64,000 bases of DNA from positions 22,379,296 through 22,443,295 of the forward strand of contig CM035808.1 in assembly GCA_020466095.1 (NCBI GenBank), read 5' to 3'. Below are positions 22,246-34,596 of the stretch, piece by piece (positions within the stretch are counted from its first letter, which is position 1; every line of letters begins with the position of its first letter). Source of the DNA: Chlorops oryzae. Taxonomy: Eukaryota > Arthropoda > Insecta > Diptera > Chloropidae. Both the position numbers and the translations under genes were made by a program. The notes under the pieces were generated by a model. It saw nothing but the letters and a program-made list of their open reading frames with translations, did no database searches and was not told the DNA's origin.

Positions 22246-24888
22246 TGCTAGAATCAGAACGAATTTGATTTCCTCTTCACCTTCTTTTCTTATTGTTTCG
22301 AAGGTTCTTCATAGTCTTTTCCACTCTCTGTCTCTTTCTCTCTCTCTCACTCTCTCTCACTCTCTTTTTATGCTGGAAAAACGGATGCATGTACTCGTAT
22401 GTAGGTGTGTATGCATGCATGTTTGTATGTATGTACCTATCTAGGAGATCAGAGGACGGTGAAGTTGAAAAATCTTTAAAAAATTTCTTTTGTTTTTCTT
22501 ATCAAGTCCAGTGTGTGGAAAACTTGTGTGTGGATATTGCATTTGCATTTCCCTCTTGACATTCTTTTCGCACAAGCATTGCATGTCCCCACATGTGAAA
22601 GTTTATGCACATATTCAGTTGAAAAACATACGTTTTCACATACAGTTTAAGTATGCATAAAAATTCCTTCTCTGGTTTTCTTTCTCTCCCAATCTCCGAA
22701 ATGGTTATTAGCTGCACTAATACCAAAAACGAAAAATGATGGCATACACATGTTTTTTTGAAAAATAAAAATCCTTGCATATCTTAAGGGGCTTGGAATA
22801 TTTTAGGAGTAAAAATAATAAATGAATGTTAGAGGATTTTGATTTTGAAGTTGAAAAATTCTGTGAAAGGGTGTAATTTAACTCATTCAATCTATGAAGG
22901 TTTTTTGTCCATTCAATGAAAATGTTTTCCATTCCCTTGAGCCAATTTCAGAACACGTGGGAGTCCACGGATTAAATCATTCTTACGTCTATTTTTATCT
23001 TTTGTGGGCTGTTTTTGTTTTTACTATTTTTATTTTTTTGACATAACAAATAGAGACGTTTTTCTGAGCTGACATTTTAATGTGCAACTCTTTACACAAA
23101 CACTTGGCTGCATGACAGGTTTGCATATTGATGTGTTTGCATTACACTTTGTCGTTGGCATATGTGACTTGGGCTCACATGTTTTTCTATGCAAATTTCT
23201 TTATTCAAGGCAAGACGTGTCAACTTTTTGAAGAAAGCCCGCCTCCCTTTTCTATGTGCTAATGCATGAATTGAGATTTTCGAATAGAAACATTGAAAAA
23301 TAAAGTTGGAACAATTTCATTGGGGAAATATATTTTTTTTGTATAATAAGTAGTCTAAGATCCCAGGTATTTTTTACATCACTTCTAAATTCATTGGTTA
23401 TTTTTTCTATACATCACTTGAGAATGTGTAAGACTTATCCAATCAAAGACTTAGTGGAAACTAGGGATATTTGCTAACCGAAGGTTGGCGCCCCCAAATC
23501 AAGCCATCAGTTTTCAAGCTGTGTGCTAAAATTTTCAGAGGCTTTAAAATTTGGTTGACATAAGTGACGAATTATGGCCAGATCTACCAGTCGTGGATGC
23601 CTCCGGCGGTTTAAGCTCGTATATTTCGAAAATTATTATTTTCTAATATTGAAAAAAATTAATTTAAAATAAATCTTAAGAATGTGTGGAATGGATTAAC
23701 GATAGCATGCCTGTTAAAAATTAACCGCAATTACCTTGTACTATAAAGTGACATAATTTTTGAGGATACGAATACTCAATGGAATTTTGCATAACTTGAG
23801 TACTTTCTTTTCTCAGAGTTTGCTTTCAGCAACAAAAGAAAAACCAAAAATCATCGTCAAACGAAAGCAATTTATTTTATTAGAAAATTTTAACAAAGCT
23901 CTCATGCTAGTTTCCATACCACTGGATTAGTTTTTCTTTATGAAGCAGTCACACATTCTCACTTCAGCTTATTTTTCATTTCATTATAAATCCTTTGTTC
24001 ATACTCCTTAGTATATTGCATTTGAAAATACCTCCGAGACGCCCAAGGATACCGAGTAGCATTCAAAAAGACCACCAAATTCCACTCATCACACTTTGGT
24101 GAAAGCAATCTAGTGAAAATAAATGGAAGCTCTCTGATGAAATGTTGCAATTGACGTCTGTATGAATGCATTGAAAGCATAAATTTTCGGTTATTTTTGC
24201 TACTGACAAACAAACGTCTGACGGAGCTAAATGAATGAGAAAAAAATTTAAGAAGTACATAACGAGAAATTCAGCAAAATTGCATAACGTTGGCTGTCGA
24301 CTTTTTGTGATTTAAGTTAGTTTTTTTTATTTTTTGTTTTTTTTCTTATCAATGTTTTTTAATAGTTATTTGTTCAATCATTTGAAAGCGAGCTGTCATT
24401 ATTAGGTGTATGTCATTAAGGTATTGTTTTGATTCCCAAAATGAATTATTTCAGAGCACTTGCTAAAACTCTCACGATTGATAAACATGAAATAAGTAAA
24501 TAAACAGCAAAACAAAAAACACTTTTCAAGACAGCCTTTCAAAGTCATTGATAGCACGAATTCAGCGAAAAAAAAATTCAATCTATTTCGTTAAAGTTTT
24601 TTTTGTGTATTCTAAAATATTTTGTAGACAATGTAAAAAGAAAAAGTTTCACTTGGGTATGCGTCGATTGCAACACTGGCAGTGCAAAATATTGAACTGA
24701 ATTTCCAACTGTCAAACTTTCTGCTATTTTTACGAAATTCAGCGAAGGAGTTTCATTTAAGAGCTCGCATGCGATAAGAAAGTATGAGAACTGATTTTTT
24801 TTTTTTCATAAAAAGAGTAAAAAAACAATTTTATTTGTTCGCTCGTGCAACATTTGAACTTTACATAAAAACAGCTCAATATGAAACG
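22246..24888. other. Unassigned AT-rich DNA
   Basis: A CT-rich run at about 22330-22370 and TATGTATG words near 22400. Short open frames near 24000-24260 show no family features. No gene is supported. Confidence 0.4.
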
Positions 24889-25674
24889 TGTAAGGGTGTT
24901 ACTATCAGGCGAACCTGACATAACACGAATAAACAGCGTGTACTCTATCCTTGCGGATAGCCCTCTTAAAAGGACAATTTTCGGGAACGGTTTAGTATTC
25001 TTGCTTTTCAAATAGTTAACCCTTAAGCGGATACCTCTGTTAAACGGATATATTATTGGGTCCGTAGGTGTCCGCTTAAGAGAGAGAGAGTACACTGTAT
25101 ACACTTTTAATCGGAGTCTCAAGCTCAAATTCCAAGTTTCATTGAAATATCTTGATTCTGATTTTGAGAAAGTTTTGCGATTTCTGTGACAAATCCTAGT
25201 GCAAGAAACCCAAGTCATTAATATCCACATTTAAAAGAATTCAATTTCTAATTTTTGAAGACTGCATTTTATGCCTTTAAATATGTCCAAATATCAAATT
25301 TCATCAAAATATCTGAAACAATTCGGATTTTAGAGCAGGTTTTATGGTTTTCATAACAGACCCTTGTACTGGATATACCCTTAAAAATGGTCTGATCGGA
25401 TCCATTCTCGAACGTGTTCTTACTCATGTCCCTGTGAGCACGCCAGATAGAAAGACGGACAGATAGACGGAAAGATTCGTCCAGATAGCTCAACTTTTTC
25501 GATAAGAAAACTGTAAACGGACAGAAAGACAGACGGAAGGACATGGCTAAATCGAATCCTGGTGACGCTGATCATTTCTATATGTATATTTTTTTCTATT
25601 CTCGGTTCTGGGTGTTACACACGTACGCACAAGCGCAATATACCCTCGACACCGAGCATGTCGTGTATAAAAAG
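24889..25674 (-). mobile_element. HINE family A, copy 3 (minus strand)
   Basis: Read on the minus strand it starts TTTTTATACACGACATGC, carries a degraded GTCT-rich array (about 25448-25545), the family A internal blocks, and ends with the hairpin TCAGGTTCGCCTGA followed by GTAACACCCTTAC. A MITE-like insertion occupies 24934-25097. Confidence 0.75.
24934..25097. mobile_element. Small MITE inside HINE copy 3
   Basis: A 164-bp segment absent from the other family A copies. The ends are CAGCGTGTACTCT and AGAGTACACTG, imperfect inverted repeats continuing into CCTTGCGGA and its diverged complement TCCGCTTAAG. TA follows the right end; the left flank is not an exact TA. A Tc1/pogo-type MITE is the best guess. 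Confidence 0.5.
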
Positions 25675-26393
25675 AAACATAGCAAGGAGCAGCTTAGTTT
25701 CCAGCTCAAATGAAGGAAAGGAACTTCAGTAAATGTTTCTATCGCCTGCGTTCAAAATAATAACTGTTTCCTATTACACTTTAGTGCCATTCTTTTAGAA
25801 AAATTCTCTTCCCTTTCATGTTATTGACACAAGCATGTGTATGAAGGTATTTACGTGCAGCACACCCACATACGCCTGCACATACATGCATATATGTACA
25901 ATGTACATACGCGAGAATTCTCAAACAAAGGCAGAAATGACTTGACTGCGCTCCAGCGATCGGTCGACTCATAACATAAGTCCGTTTTAATTGCTTTTCT
26001 TTTTCGTTTGAATGCGTTGATTTGATAGCGCTAATTGGAAAATGGTGCTCGAAAGGCAAGCACTTACATGCTTCATTTATTTTAAAGGACTCGAAGATTT
26101 TGAAAATTAAAAACAAAGTAAATAAAAAATTAAGTCAAACTGCTGAGCCGTAAAAAATTCGTCGACTGTTTTCTTTTTTTTTTTTCAAAGAAATCTCTTT
26201 TTTTTTATAAGGGTGCATCGGAATTTGGGTTTCGGGCTTCAAATCCACTAAATTTTGTTAAGAAAAGGCCCACAGAAAGGACCATCGATACTCTTATCAG
26301 AGTTGTAAAATCTACAAAAGAAAAATTGGAAAATTGAGATAGTACAAGCCAATACACAATCCATTTTAAGAGTCTTACGCGAAAGTAGGTCTA
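25675..26393. other. Unassigned AT-rich DNA
   Basis: I see no gene or bounded repeat. Confidence 0.4.
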
Positions 26394-26480
26394 TATATCG
26401 TTCCCTCAGAAAACGACGGTCGTATGTCGCATGTATTTCTTATGGGACATACGACAGTCGTTTTCTGAGGGGACGATATA
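26394..26480 (+). other. Strong hairpin: 35-bp stem, 17-base loop
   Basis: Arms 26394-26428 and 26446-26480 pair at 33 of 35 positions; as plus-strand RNA one exception is a G-U wobble and the other a G-A mismatch. The size would suit a microRNA precursor or other hairpin RNA. It could equally be a tiny palindromic MITE. No promoter or family match can be shown. Confidence 0.6.
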
Positions 26481-27284
26481 AGGAAACTTTTCTAGAATTG
26501 GGCCCAAGTGAGCAAAAGAGAATAACAATGATCTAAGCATTCGGGAAAGGTGGGCGGACTTTGGCCTTAGAGTGCAATTATGGTGCCAAGAAGATGAAGA
26601 ATCACAGCTAGAATCCATTGAAATAAAAATTTTTTTATTATGCACTTCACTTTTCGCAAGCTCTTTCTGTCAATAACACTGCCCGCGAACTAAATTCAGT
26701 GATAGACTTTCAACAAAAGTCACAGACGGAGCAGAACTTCGTCTTGGAAAGTTTTAGTAAATTTTCCACTCGATTTCTCTTGAAATACGTTCGAAGTTTA
26801 AAGCTGAAATGAGCACAAACTACAAGCATGAGGAAAATTCTCATGACACACATTTATGTACATACATATGTTTGTATTTATGTATGTCTATCTGATTTAC
26901 GCAGACATAAACGATACTTGCGGCAACTTCCTTCCGTTTTAAATAAGTTAGCCAATTTATATAGAAGGTTACTGTAACGTCCAATTGATTGCCATCTTTA
27001 GATTCATTAATTTTATAAGGAACTTATTGCGGTCGATGGGGTTTGCGCAAGGACCTTACATATCGCGCCTTTAAAGGCGATGATATTAATTAGAAACAAA
27101 TGCCTTTAAGGATATTTGAAGAATTAGCTTTATCATAAAGATATAATGGGTTAGGATTCTTTTCACGTGGACGTTTCAGGAAGAATCATCATTGGCAATA
27201 GGAAAGACCATACCAAAGCGACATACAATTATAAACCATAAAATCAACATTCGATTCTTTTCTTTTGTTTTATTTTTATACCAA
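26481..27284. other. Unassigned AT-rich DNA
   Basis: I see no gene or bounded repeat. Confidence 0.4.
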
Positions 27285-27862
27285 CCCAGCGGAAAATTAT
27301 CTCCTGCATGACAAAGTCAACAATGATGTCATCGATGACTATATAGGTGACATTGTCATGCATGACATATTGGAGGACATGTCATCGTGGAGGGATTCTG
27401 TTCATATGATTGACTCTCATTGGCTACTGAAATTTAAATAAGGTTTAAGCGTCAGTTGAACGTTAGCATGAAATGGCGTAGATGATGAGTGCTTGACTCA
27501 GAATCCGAAGATCGCGGGTTCGATCCCTGGCTGAAGCAAACAAAAATTGTTAAAAATAGATTTTTAAAATTTTCGAAATATTCAAAGGGAGGGTAAAGAA
27601 GAGAGTTATCAAACTGGTTTCTATAAATTGACATTTAGAGAGAAAAGAGAAATGTGCTGCTCTCAAATGCTTTTTTCGCCATCGCATCCCCTAGCATGAC
27701 CAGTGACATTTTCTAATCTTCCGGTGATAATGTCACCGCTGAAGTCCCTGAAGTCAGCTCCTGTGTAAATTTCATACAAAGTGTCACCGGAAATAGCATG
27801 CCTTCCGGCTCCGAAGTCACTAGGACATCATCGGGGATGTCCGCGGGACATTTCCCGCTGGG
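27285..27862. mobile_element. TIR element with CCCAGCGG ends
   Basis: The ends are CCCAGCGGAAAATTAT and, from the right, CCCAGCGGGAAATGTC. GATGTCAT/ATGACATC-type words recur in both halves. No target duplication is certain. A tRNA-like head lies inside (27468-27537). The superfamily is unresolved; ends beginning CCCAGC also occur at 41.7 and 60.0 kb. Confidence 0.55.
27468..27537 (+). repeat. tRNA-like sequence, probable SINE head
   Basis: A-box-like TGGCGTAGATGATGAGTG and B box GGGTTCGATCCC lie at tRNA-like spacing, with a loop reading CTCAGAA between them. The acceptor stem does not pair, so a working tRNA is unlikely. A SINE head or tRNA pseudogene is more likely. Confidence 0.45.
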
Positions 27863-29428
27863 AAATGTAATTGCTAGAAGAACTGGAATAACCAAGTTTA
27901 AAGTTTTGGTCCTTTTAAAATACATACATACATGGTCTTGGACCCTTTACTTCTAGCTGTTCTTTTTTCTGGATACATATTCCCTGTTTTAAACGATTAC
28001 AAAAACATTTCAAACTTTTCAAAGCTAAACTATCCTAGGGCCATTGAGATGTCATAGCGAAGTCCCATTTGGAAGGTAAAAATGTCGCATGCGATTTTTA
28101 CTACCTTGAGACAACTGATACTATCATACAAAGCGGTCATAAAAGCTTAGTGTTTATGTATTTATCACTCATTTGGGGTAATTATAAATTAAGTGAAAAA
28201 ATTCAACAAAAAAAAAAATCGGAAAATGATGGGTTAAGATCAAAATAAAATTGAGATTCCCCACAACTTTATTTACGATTGCTTTATCCACGGCAATAAA
28301 CTGAGCCTTTTTTTTTTGTTTCATGGCTCCAAAGCAACTTCATTATGTGTAATAAATACTGAAATAATCCCCCTTGAAAAAAATTAGCAGCTTTTGCCTT
28401 CTATGGTCTTGCCATTATTTTTACCACCGCCCATTTCGCGTTCATAGTTGTATTTAAAAAAAAAATTTTCAGGTAACTTTTAGCGCCTGTTTACTTTATT
28501 TCCTTTATGACTTTCTTAGCGATTGAAAAACCAGCAAATAAAACAACAAATTCTCTCGGTCAAGGTAATAAATTGCGTACATTTGTAGTTACACTAAGAG
28601 AAATAATTTAATAATTAAAAAGGAAAGAAAATGATTAACCATTCAAAAATACACTGTAGAAAAATGTTTTCTCTATGACTCTACAGTAGAGGAAATTACT
28701 TTTGTAACAAAGTCGTGGAGCACTTAGTTAAGCTCTACTCGAACTATGTCGACGAGAGATGGTCTTCAGTGTACACATCAAAGGTAAGATTCTCTATACT
28801 CTACACTCTTTTCTCTAGGTAAAAAAGTCTTTTGTGGATTTAAGGCTTTAAGGCATTAATAACACTGTGCAACAGTGAAAATATAATGGTATTCCACTAT
28901 AAAGGTTTGATAGTATGACCAAAGATGAGTAAAACCCTAGCTGGGTTTCGCGAGTTTAGCAGACGTTTTGATTTTATGGAGCCCTCATTACATTGCAGGC
29001 CTTGCTGATTTTGGTCAAAAGTGGTAGCATCAGTTTTTGGTCAGCAGCAAAATCAAAGTTTTTTTTAGTTTTCTGTGCATAGCTCGAAGGGAATCCAAAT
29101 TTTTCCTACACTATCTTTGAAATATTTGTAGCCGATATGAAGCTTAACAACTCTCCCACACATACTTATGGAATCTGAATGTTCTTCACTAATAAAAATG
29201 CTCATAAAGGTCATTTTTGTTCTTAAAAATCCCGATTTTTAGGGCTCTTTTCGCCAGTTTTTGACTATATTTCCAAAACTAAGCAAAATTTTAATCCACT
29301 GTCTGGGGACAATTTGTAGTTAAAACAAAGTTGAAAAACTCTCTCCAACATACTTATATGATCCGAACGCGTCTAAGGTAATTAAAAAGCTCATAAAAAT
29401 ATTTTTTAAGTGCGAATTCCCGATTAAA
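27863..29428. other. Unassigned AT-rich DNA
   Basis: I see no gene. Segments near 28950-29420 (repeated AACTCTC..ACATACTTAT..GATC/GAAT phrases at about 29148 and 29336) look like a diverged internal duplication. Confidence 0.35.
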
Positions 29429-29552
29429 CGATTTTTGAAAAACCAGTGCTAGGCTTGGAACATTACACTCCGCTTCGCCTGTGCCGGGCTTCTAACCTCG
29501 GACCCCGTGATCAAGAGCAAAACACGCATCCATTACGCTATCCCAGAGCCAC
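29429..29552 (-). mobile_element. tRNA-derived SINE, 3'-truncated copy
   Basis: On the minus strand it reads GTGGCTCTGGGATAGCGTA, TTTTGCTCTTGATCACGGGG, a decayed B box GGTTAGAAGCCC, GAAGCGGAGTGTAATGTTCC and AAGCCTAGCACTGG. This matches the plus-strand SINE at 33876 until CAAAAATCG, where similarity ends. Confidence 0.7.
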
Positions 29553-30944
29553 AAAAAAACCCTATAGTTTTCCAAAAATCTCGTCTCACATCAAAGATGA
29601 ATTGTTATCACGTTGCCTTAGGTACTTAAAACACCTTCCGATAAGCACCCCACCATTTTCCTTAAATTGTATTGGGATAATCTTTATTCCATTTCTTAAT
29701 TACCGAAGCAGAAAGCCGATATTTCGCCAGCGGTTGATAAATCGCCACAAGAGTTATGGTTTTAACTGCTAAAACATTACAAGAATCAACCGAACCGATT
29801 TTCAGCCTCACGCCTACTGAAGCGATTGAATTAAAGAAATTTTCGTTCTAGGAAACATGTACAAACATATTTTTTCAACAGAATTCTACCTGCATCACTG
29901 AGTAGGTACACTATGGAAATAAGAATTGCGTGTTCAGATCAGCAATATTTATTGCGATGAGTATTTTGCAATTTACGAACGCACACCCTGGGTGGGTCGA
30001 GCCAAATTCACTTAAGCTTTTTTCCCCGGAAGTGCGTAAGCACCCGAGCATCATATTGCCATAAGCGTCGAAGCGCCTTGTAAGTGAGTGAGTGAGCTAA
30101 GCGCACATCCGTTCCGGCGTTTGTTCATAAATCAGATGAAAACTTCGAAAACTTGAGGCCTTTTTTAGAAATACAAAAAAAAAAAAAAACAAGCAAAAAA
30201 CAGGCAAAAAAATGGCTCTGGAAATTTTAGTAATTTATAAAATAAGCATTTAATTTGAGCGCTGTAAGTTATGGAAATTTAGCAATAAGAAGAAGATATT
30301 AGGACATAAATTTTCTTAAGAGCTGTAATCTACAGTTTTAACTCTTTTTAGATTCAAATTTCATAAGACAAGTGACTGTGTGTGTGTGTGTGTGAGAGTC
30401 CACCCTCAATATTGAACGCCTTCATTAAAATAAAATTGATTTTATTTGCTCCTTCCGTTTGCTTTCATTATTAATAGCAGAAAATGACTTCATCAGCGGA
30501 ATGTATCCGGAGAATTTTTTCCAATAGATAGAAAGAGATAGAGAGAGTGATAAAGAGAGGGAGAGAGAGAGAGAAAGCCTTTTTATGCCGAAATGCGGAG
30601 TTCGATGCTTGGGGTTTTTTTTCTGCCATTGACTGATTAATCACCGTAAATAAATCAAAGTGTGCAGGAAGCTCAAATATTTACCTTGATTCTCCAACGG
30701 TTTTGAATGTTCATACAACAGTTCGGTGCTCAATTACATTGTTTATATTTCAGGAAGTCCTTACCGAAAAGTTTGCTCAAGACGAATACTAATTTACTCG
30801 TTTAAAATTGATCATTGGTAAAGCAGTGATTTCGCTTTCTTACATCAGAAGATGCTTGCGGCTTTTTGTTCTTTAACATTTATTTTCGAGGTACAAAATC
30901 ACCAGGATGTCATCAACCCGGATTAAGAAATATATATATATAAT

Positions 30945-30982
<38 letters not shown>

Positions 30983-32098
30983 CTCTTTTTTTTCAAGATA
31001 TTTTAAGTATCTGAGACAAATCGATTCAAAGGTATTTAGATGATCAAATGAAGATTTATGTATCACAATGCTTGCACAGTTATGATGGAATGACTAAAAG
31101 TAACTTAAATTCTTTTGTATTATTATATTAACTCAGATTAATATATATCCTTGAAATTCAAACATTAGCAAACGCATACAAAGTGTAAGCTTTCAAAATC
31201 GATTTAACCCATTAACTCGGTAATGTGGAATAAAGGCCATGACACATGACCTAAAAGCATTGCAATGCTTTACAATTCTCTGCTAGCATAAAATCCTTCA
31301 AGTTGTTTCCTGTGAAAATTTCGGATTCCGTAAATGGAAAGAAATTGCAGTTGCTGTTTTATGACCCAAAGGATATTCTACGCACCTTCAGTCAATAAAC
31401 AACAACGGACATTTTACTTTTCGAATGTTGCTCGCATAATTTAGTAGTCAAGCAAAATAGAAATATCTTCGGTACGGAAATGTTCGTAGCAGTAACAAAA
31501 GACACGCTCATTGTTATAGGTAGATGCTGCTGCAAGGACATTCATTAGTCCTTTCTTGTGTTTCAAAGAAATAGAAAAATAAGAAATATTTTCCACGGGT
31601 TATAGGAACCGAGTAGAATGAGAAAGGAAATTGTTTGTTATACTATGGTTTAAGAAACATAAATTCTAGTAGCATATTCTAAGGATTTCAAGAGCCTTAG
31701 GGAAGGTGTTACGTATCTGAGGATAATAATGTGTTTCATTAAGAACCTTTGGAGCACGCGTACGAACAAAGAATGAGCGAAAAAGGATAAAGAGTACTGA
31801 TTTAAGGCTCAGTCTAATTTGTAGTCTTAAGGCTACTTAGCTGTACTTAAGCCATGCATATTAAGAGAACATAAGACTCAGGCATAACTTAACTTGAGTA
31901 AATTCATCTTGAACTTAAATTTCTCTGCTTTAAAACAATCGATGTTTTAATAAAAAATCCTCAAGAGGGTGTTAAGATCCGATATCCTTGAAAGGTAAAT
32001 CCTTGTATAATTTGCAATATCCTTCCTTTTTTTGTGGTTTTCGGCATGCCGTCATTTGGGACACTAAAGCTTAAGTGCATTAAAATTTAACACAAAAC
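29553..32098. other. Unassigned AT-rich DNA with microsatellites
   Basis: (TG)n near 30378-30393, a GA-rich run at 30525-30578 and an (AT)n run at 30930-30982. No gene is supported. Confidence 0.5.
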
Positions 32099-32804
32099 AG
32101 AAAACCAGCTAATTCGTACAGTCTATGGATATTTATTTAACCCTTTCACTCCCAAAAAAAAACACACAGCGGATTTTGATAACGCACTTATTTTAGACAC
32201 TGAAAAAAACAACAACAAAAGATATACACTTGAAACACTGAGAATACAAGAAAAAATTACAAAAACAATGAACTACAAAGAGGACAAAGACAAAACAAAC
32301 ACAGTTTATGCTTTAGCAATTCAGTCGACGAATAAAACATAAAGAAGAATGACGCGCGAAATTTAAAAATTTTAAAATTCTCACTTGACAATAAAATCAA
32401 AACATTTTGAAATTATTTTTAAATGTCTGTTTAATACTTTTTTGTTGTTTTTAAATTGAGAAAAATGTGTAGAGTAAATTTTGTGTTTTAATGTTTAAAA
32501 AATCGTTTAAAAAAAAAAAATATCGTTTAAGGAAACTTAACTCTATTTGTAAGTGTAAAATGTTACAGTGTTGCAAAAAATTATTTGATCTAATTGTGTA
32601 TTTTGTTAATTGTTGGAATAAAACAGATCCCCTGAAGATGATGGAAAGTTAACCATCGAAACGTTGGGAGAAAATTATGGATTGTGTTTTATAAACCTTT
32701 CGCATACAGTACATCCGGACCAAAAAGCCTGTCAAACAGATCTTATAGAAAACCAGCTAATTCGTACAGTCTATGGATATTTATTTAACCCTTTCACTCC
32801 CAAA
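32099..32804 (+). mobile_element. Penelope-like retroelement fragment with 58-bp direct repeats
   Basis: A 58-bp sequence starting AGAAAACCAGCTAATTCG is present at 32099-32156 and again at 32747-32804, 648 bases apart. The intervening DNA contains CCCCTGAAGATG, a GATGG...CCATC stem and CGAAACGTTGGG (32630-32668). That arrangement is common near the ends of Penelope-like elements and resembles a decayed hammerhead core (CTGANGA, stem, GAAA). No reverse transcriptase is visible. Assignment rests on this motif and the tandem-like repeat layout. Confidence 0.4.
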
Positions 32805-32889
32805 TTATTGTCATAATTTTCTAAAACATTTAGAATCTATTTTTGGGTAGTTTAATATCCAAATACATGTAAACATTCTTTAAAAATAG

Positions 32890-33172
32890 CCTGCAGTAAT
32901 GAGCCGGTTAGTTTTCTAAGAAGGACTGGCCTTTGACCGGTCCAAACCCTACCGGTTAAATTATGGCAGTTCCCTCCATGGAACTCGGTTAGCCGGCGGT
33001 CGGTAATAAAGGGGTTGGTTTATGGGTAGTCTGTAAATGACACTTTCATCAACTTAGAATATATATAGGAAATTTGTTGAATAAATTAGAAATGGAATTA
33101 TGAGGGGGTTAGTACTGGTAACATGAAGGACTGACCAAAGGCTACACTTGGGTCAGTCCATATTACTGCAGG
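32890..33172. mobile_element. Possible small TIR element (CCTGCAGTAAT ends)
   Basis: CCTGCAGTAAT opens and ATTACTGCAGG closes a 283-bp segment; the subterminal AAGGACTGGCC and GGTCAGTCC blocks are also roughly inverted. No target duplication is evident. Confidence 0.4.
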
Positions 33173-33504
33173 GTATCTTCCCATTGGCTTTTATTCAGAA
33201 AAATTTTTGGGATTAAATATCAAATATGAATCACTTATATATACATAGGTTTATATACTATATATGCACCACAACAATCTCATCTGACAATATTGAAACA
33301 TCAATGGCATGTTCTTTAATCGTATAGGAACCTTTATAAATCAATATATATGTATGAGTAGGGCAGAAAATATTTAAACTCAACACCTAGATGTATGCTT
33401 TTGATTAGTTAAAAATCAATTGCTATAATTTTAAGCCTTTCACAAAAGAGGTTTGTTTAGGCTTTAAGCAGATTCAAACAACCCAAGAAATCCTTACTCA
33501 TGAT

Positions 33505-33744
33505 CAGGGCTCGGATTTTGTTGCTTTTATAAATCTAAAGCCTAATTTATGGGGCAAAACTATTTCTTACCAACATTTTACGATTTAGTTAAAAGAAGTT
33601 GAACTTCAAACCACTTATCAAACTTAAAAAAAATTCATATTGAAATTTAAAATCGATTTGAATCTTAACTTTAAGTGAGTTGAACAAAATTTTTACTCCA
33701 TAAAGTATGCTTTGATTTATAAAAGGAACAATATCCGAGCACTG
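33505..33744. mobile_element. hAT-type MITE, CAGGGCTCGG family, copy 1
   Basis: A 240-bp element with long inverted ends starting CAGGGCTCGGATTTTGTTGC; the right end closes CCGAGCACTG. It is a close relative of the 241-bp copy at 48447, with the same internal GAAGTTGAACTTCAAACCAC block. The expected 8-bp duplication is not preserved here. Confidence 0.75.
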
Positions 33745-33875
33745 CTTTCTGATTTTCTTAAAAGGGCACAGCTTTAAGCCAAAACAGATTTCTGACTATC
33801 GGATATATTCATAATATTTGAAAGCATACTTTTTGGGGTAATTAAAATATTTTCTGTTGCTATATACTTAGGTAC

Positions 33876-34119
33876 GTGGCTCTGAGATAGCGTAGAGGAT
33901 GCGTGCTATGCTCTTGATCCCAGGGTCTGAGGTTCGATTCCTGACACAGGTGAAACGGAGTGTAATATTCCAAGCCTAGCACTGGTTTTTCAAAAATCGC
34001 ATGTTAGGGGCACACTACATAAAAAGACATACACTCACACAAACACAAGAAAACCTCTTTGGTATCACAATGGGCCGATTAACGGCCTAAATGGCAGCCA
34101 CTTCAACCTACCTACCTAA
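33876..34119 (+). mobile_element. tRNA-derived SINE with a LINE-like tail
   Basis: A 244-bp insertion flanked by the 8-bp repeat TTAGGTAC (33868-33875 and 34120-34127). The head has an A box (GAGATAGCGTAGAGGATGCG), an anticodon-like stretch GCTCTTGATCCCAGGGTC reminiscent of tRNA-Lys(CTT), and B box GGTTCGATTCC. The body reads GAAACGGAGTGTAATATTCC and AAGCCTAGCACTGG. The tail (TATCACAATGGGCC, GGCAGCCACTTCAACC, then CTACCTACCTA) resembles the 3' UTR of the LINE at 11574-11871. A minus-strand head copy is at 29.4 kb. Confidence 0.85.
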
Positions 34120-34127
34120 TTAGGTAC

Positions 34128-34384
34128 AGTATAACCTTTGGATATATTATCCCAATGAATGGTTAGGCAATTTTGCAGAGCTAAACTTTTACGAGCAAGC
34201 GTATTTATGAGTCCGAAACGAGTCTGAAATTCGGGGCTCAGACAAATGAGTCTGAAGTGAGTGAAATGAGTCTTCTTTTTTTCTTTCTTTCATTAAGACA
34301 ATGTCTAATGGTAAGCGCTAGTTTTAGAATAATACAGTCATACATATGTACATATTTAGATTCAAATTGTTTAAAATTTTCAGC
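34128..34384. other. AT-rich DNA with ATGAGTC-rich patch
   Basis: Words such as ATGAGTC recur at about 34207-34273, recalling the interior of the element at 41.7 kb. No boundaries can be set. Confidence 0.3.
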
Positions 34385-34596
34385 CCTATTTTAAATTAAT
34401 ATTCCCACGGAATTTTTTCCTTAAACATTTTTCTCGGCTCAAAAAGGATATATTCTTGGCGGGAATTATTGTGATGATCTTTGCTTAAATATGTTCGAAA
34501 TTCTTGCTGCCTTTATTTTTCTTTCCCAGCATGCCTAGAATGGGATAATTTTTTCATATCCACAGGGAAAAATTCCCCAGGAATATTTAGAATTGG
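34385..34596. mobile_element. Possible degraded MITE (AATATTCC-type ends)
   Basis: AATATTCCCACGGAATTTTT near the left end is answered by AAAAATTCCCCAGGAATATT near the right. Similar ends occur in the MITE at 61558. Boundaries are approximate. Confidence 0.35.

Noticed and set aside
24757..25544. Minus-strand frames of 157 and 91 codons
   Set aside because: They fall within HINE copy 3 and its inserted MITE; similar frames recur in other copies as by-products.
27468..27537. Possible working tRNA gene
   Set aside because: A and B boxes are present but the acceptor stem does not pair; kept only as a tRNA-like/SINE head.
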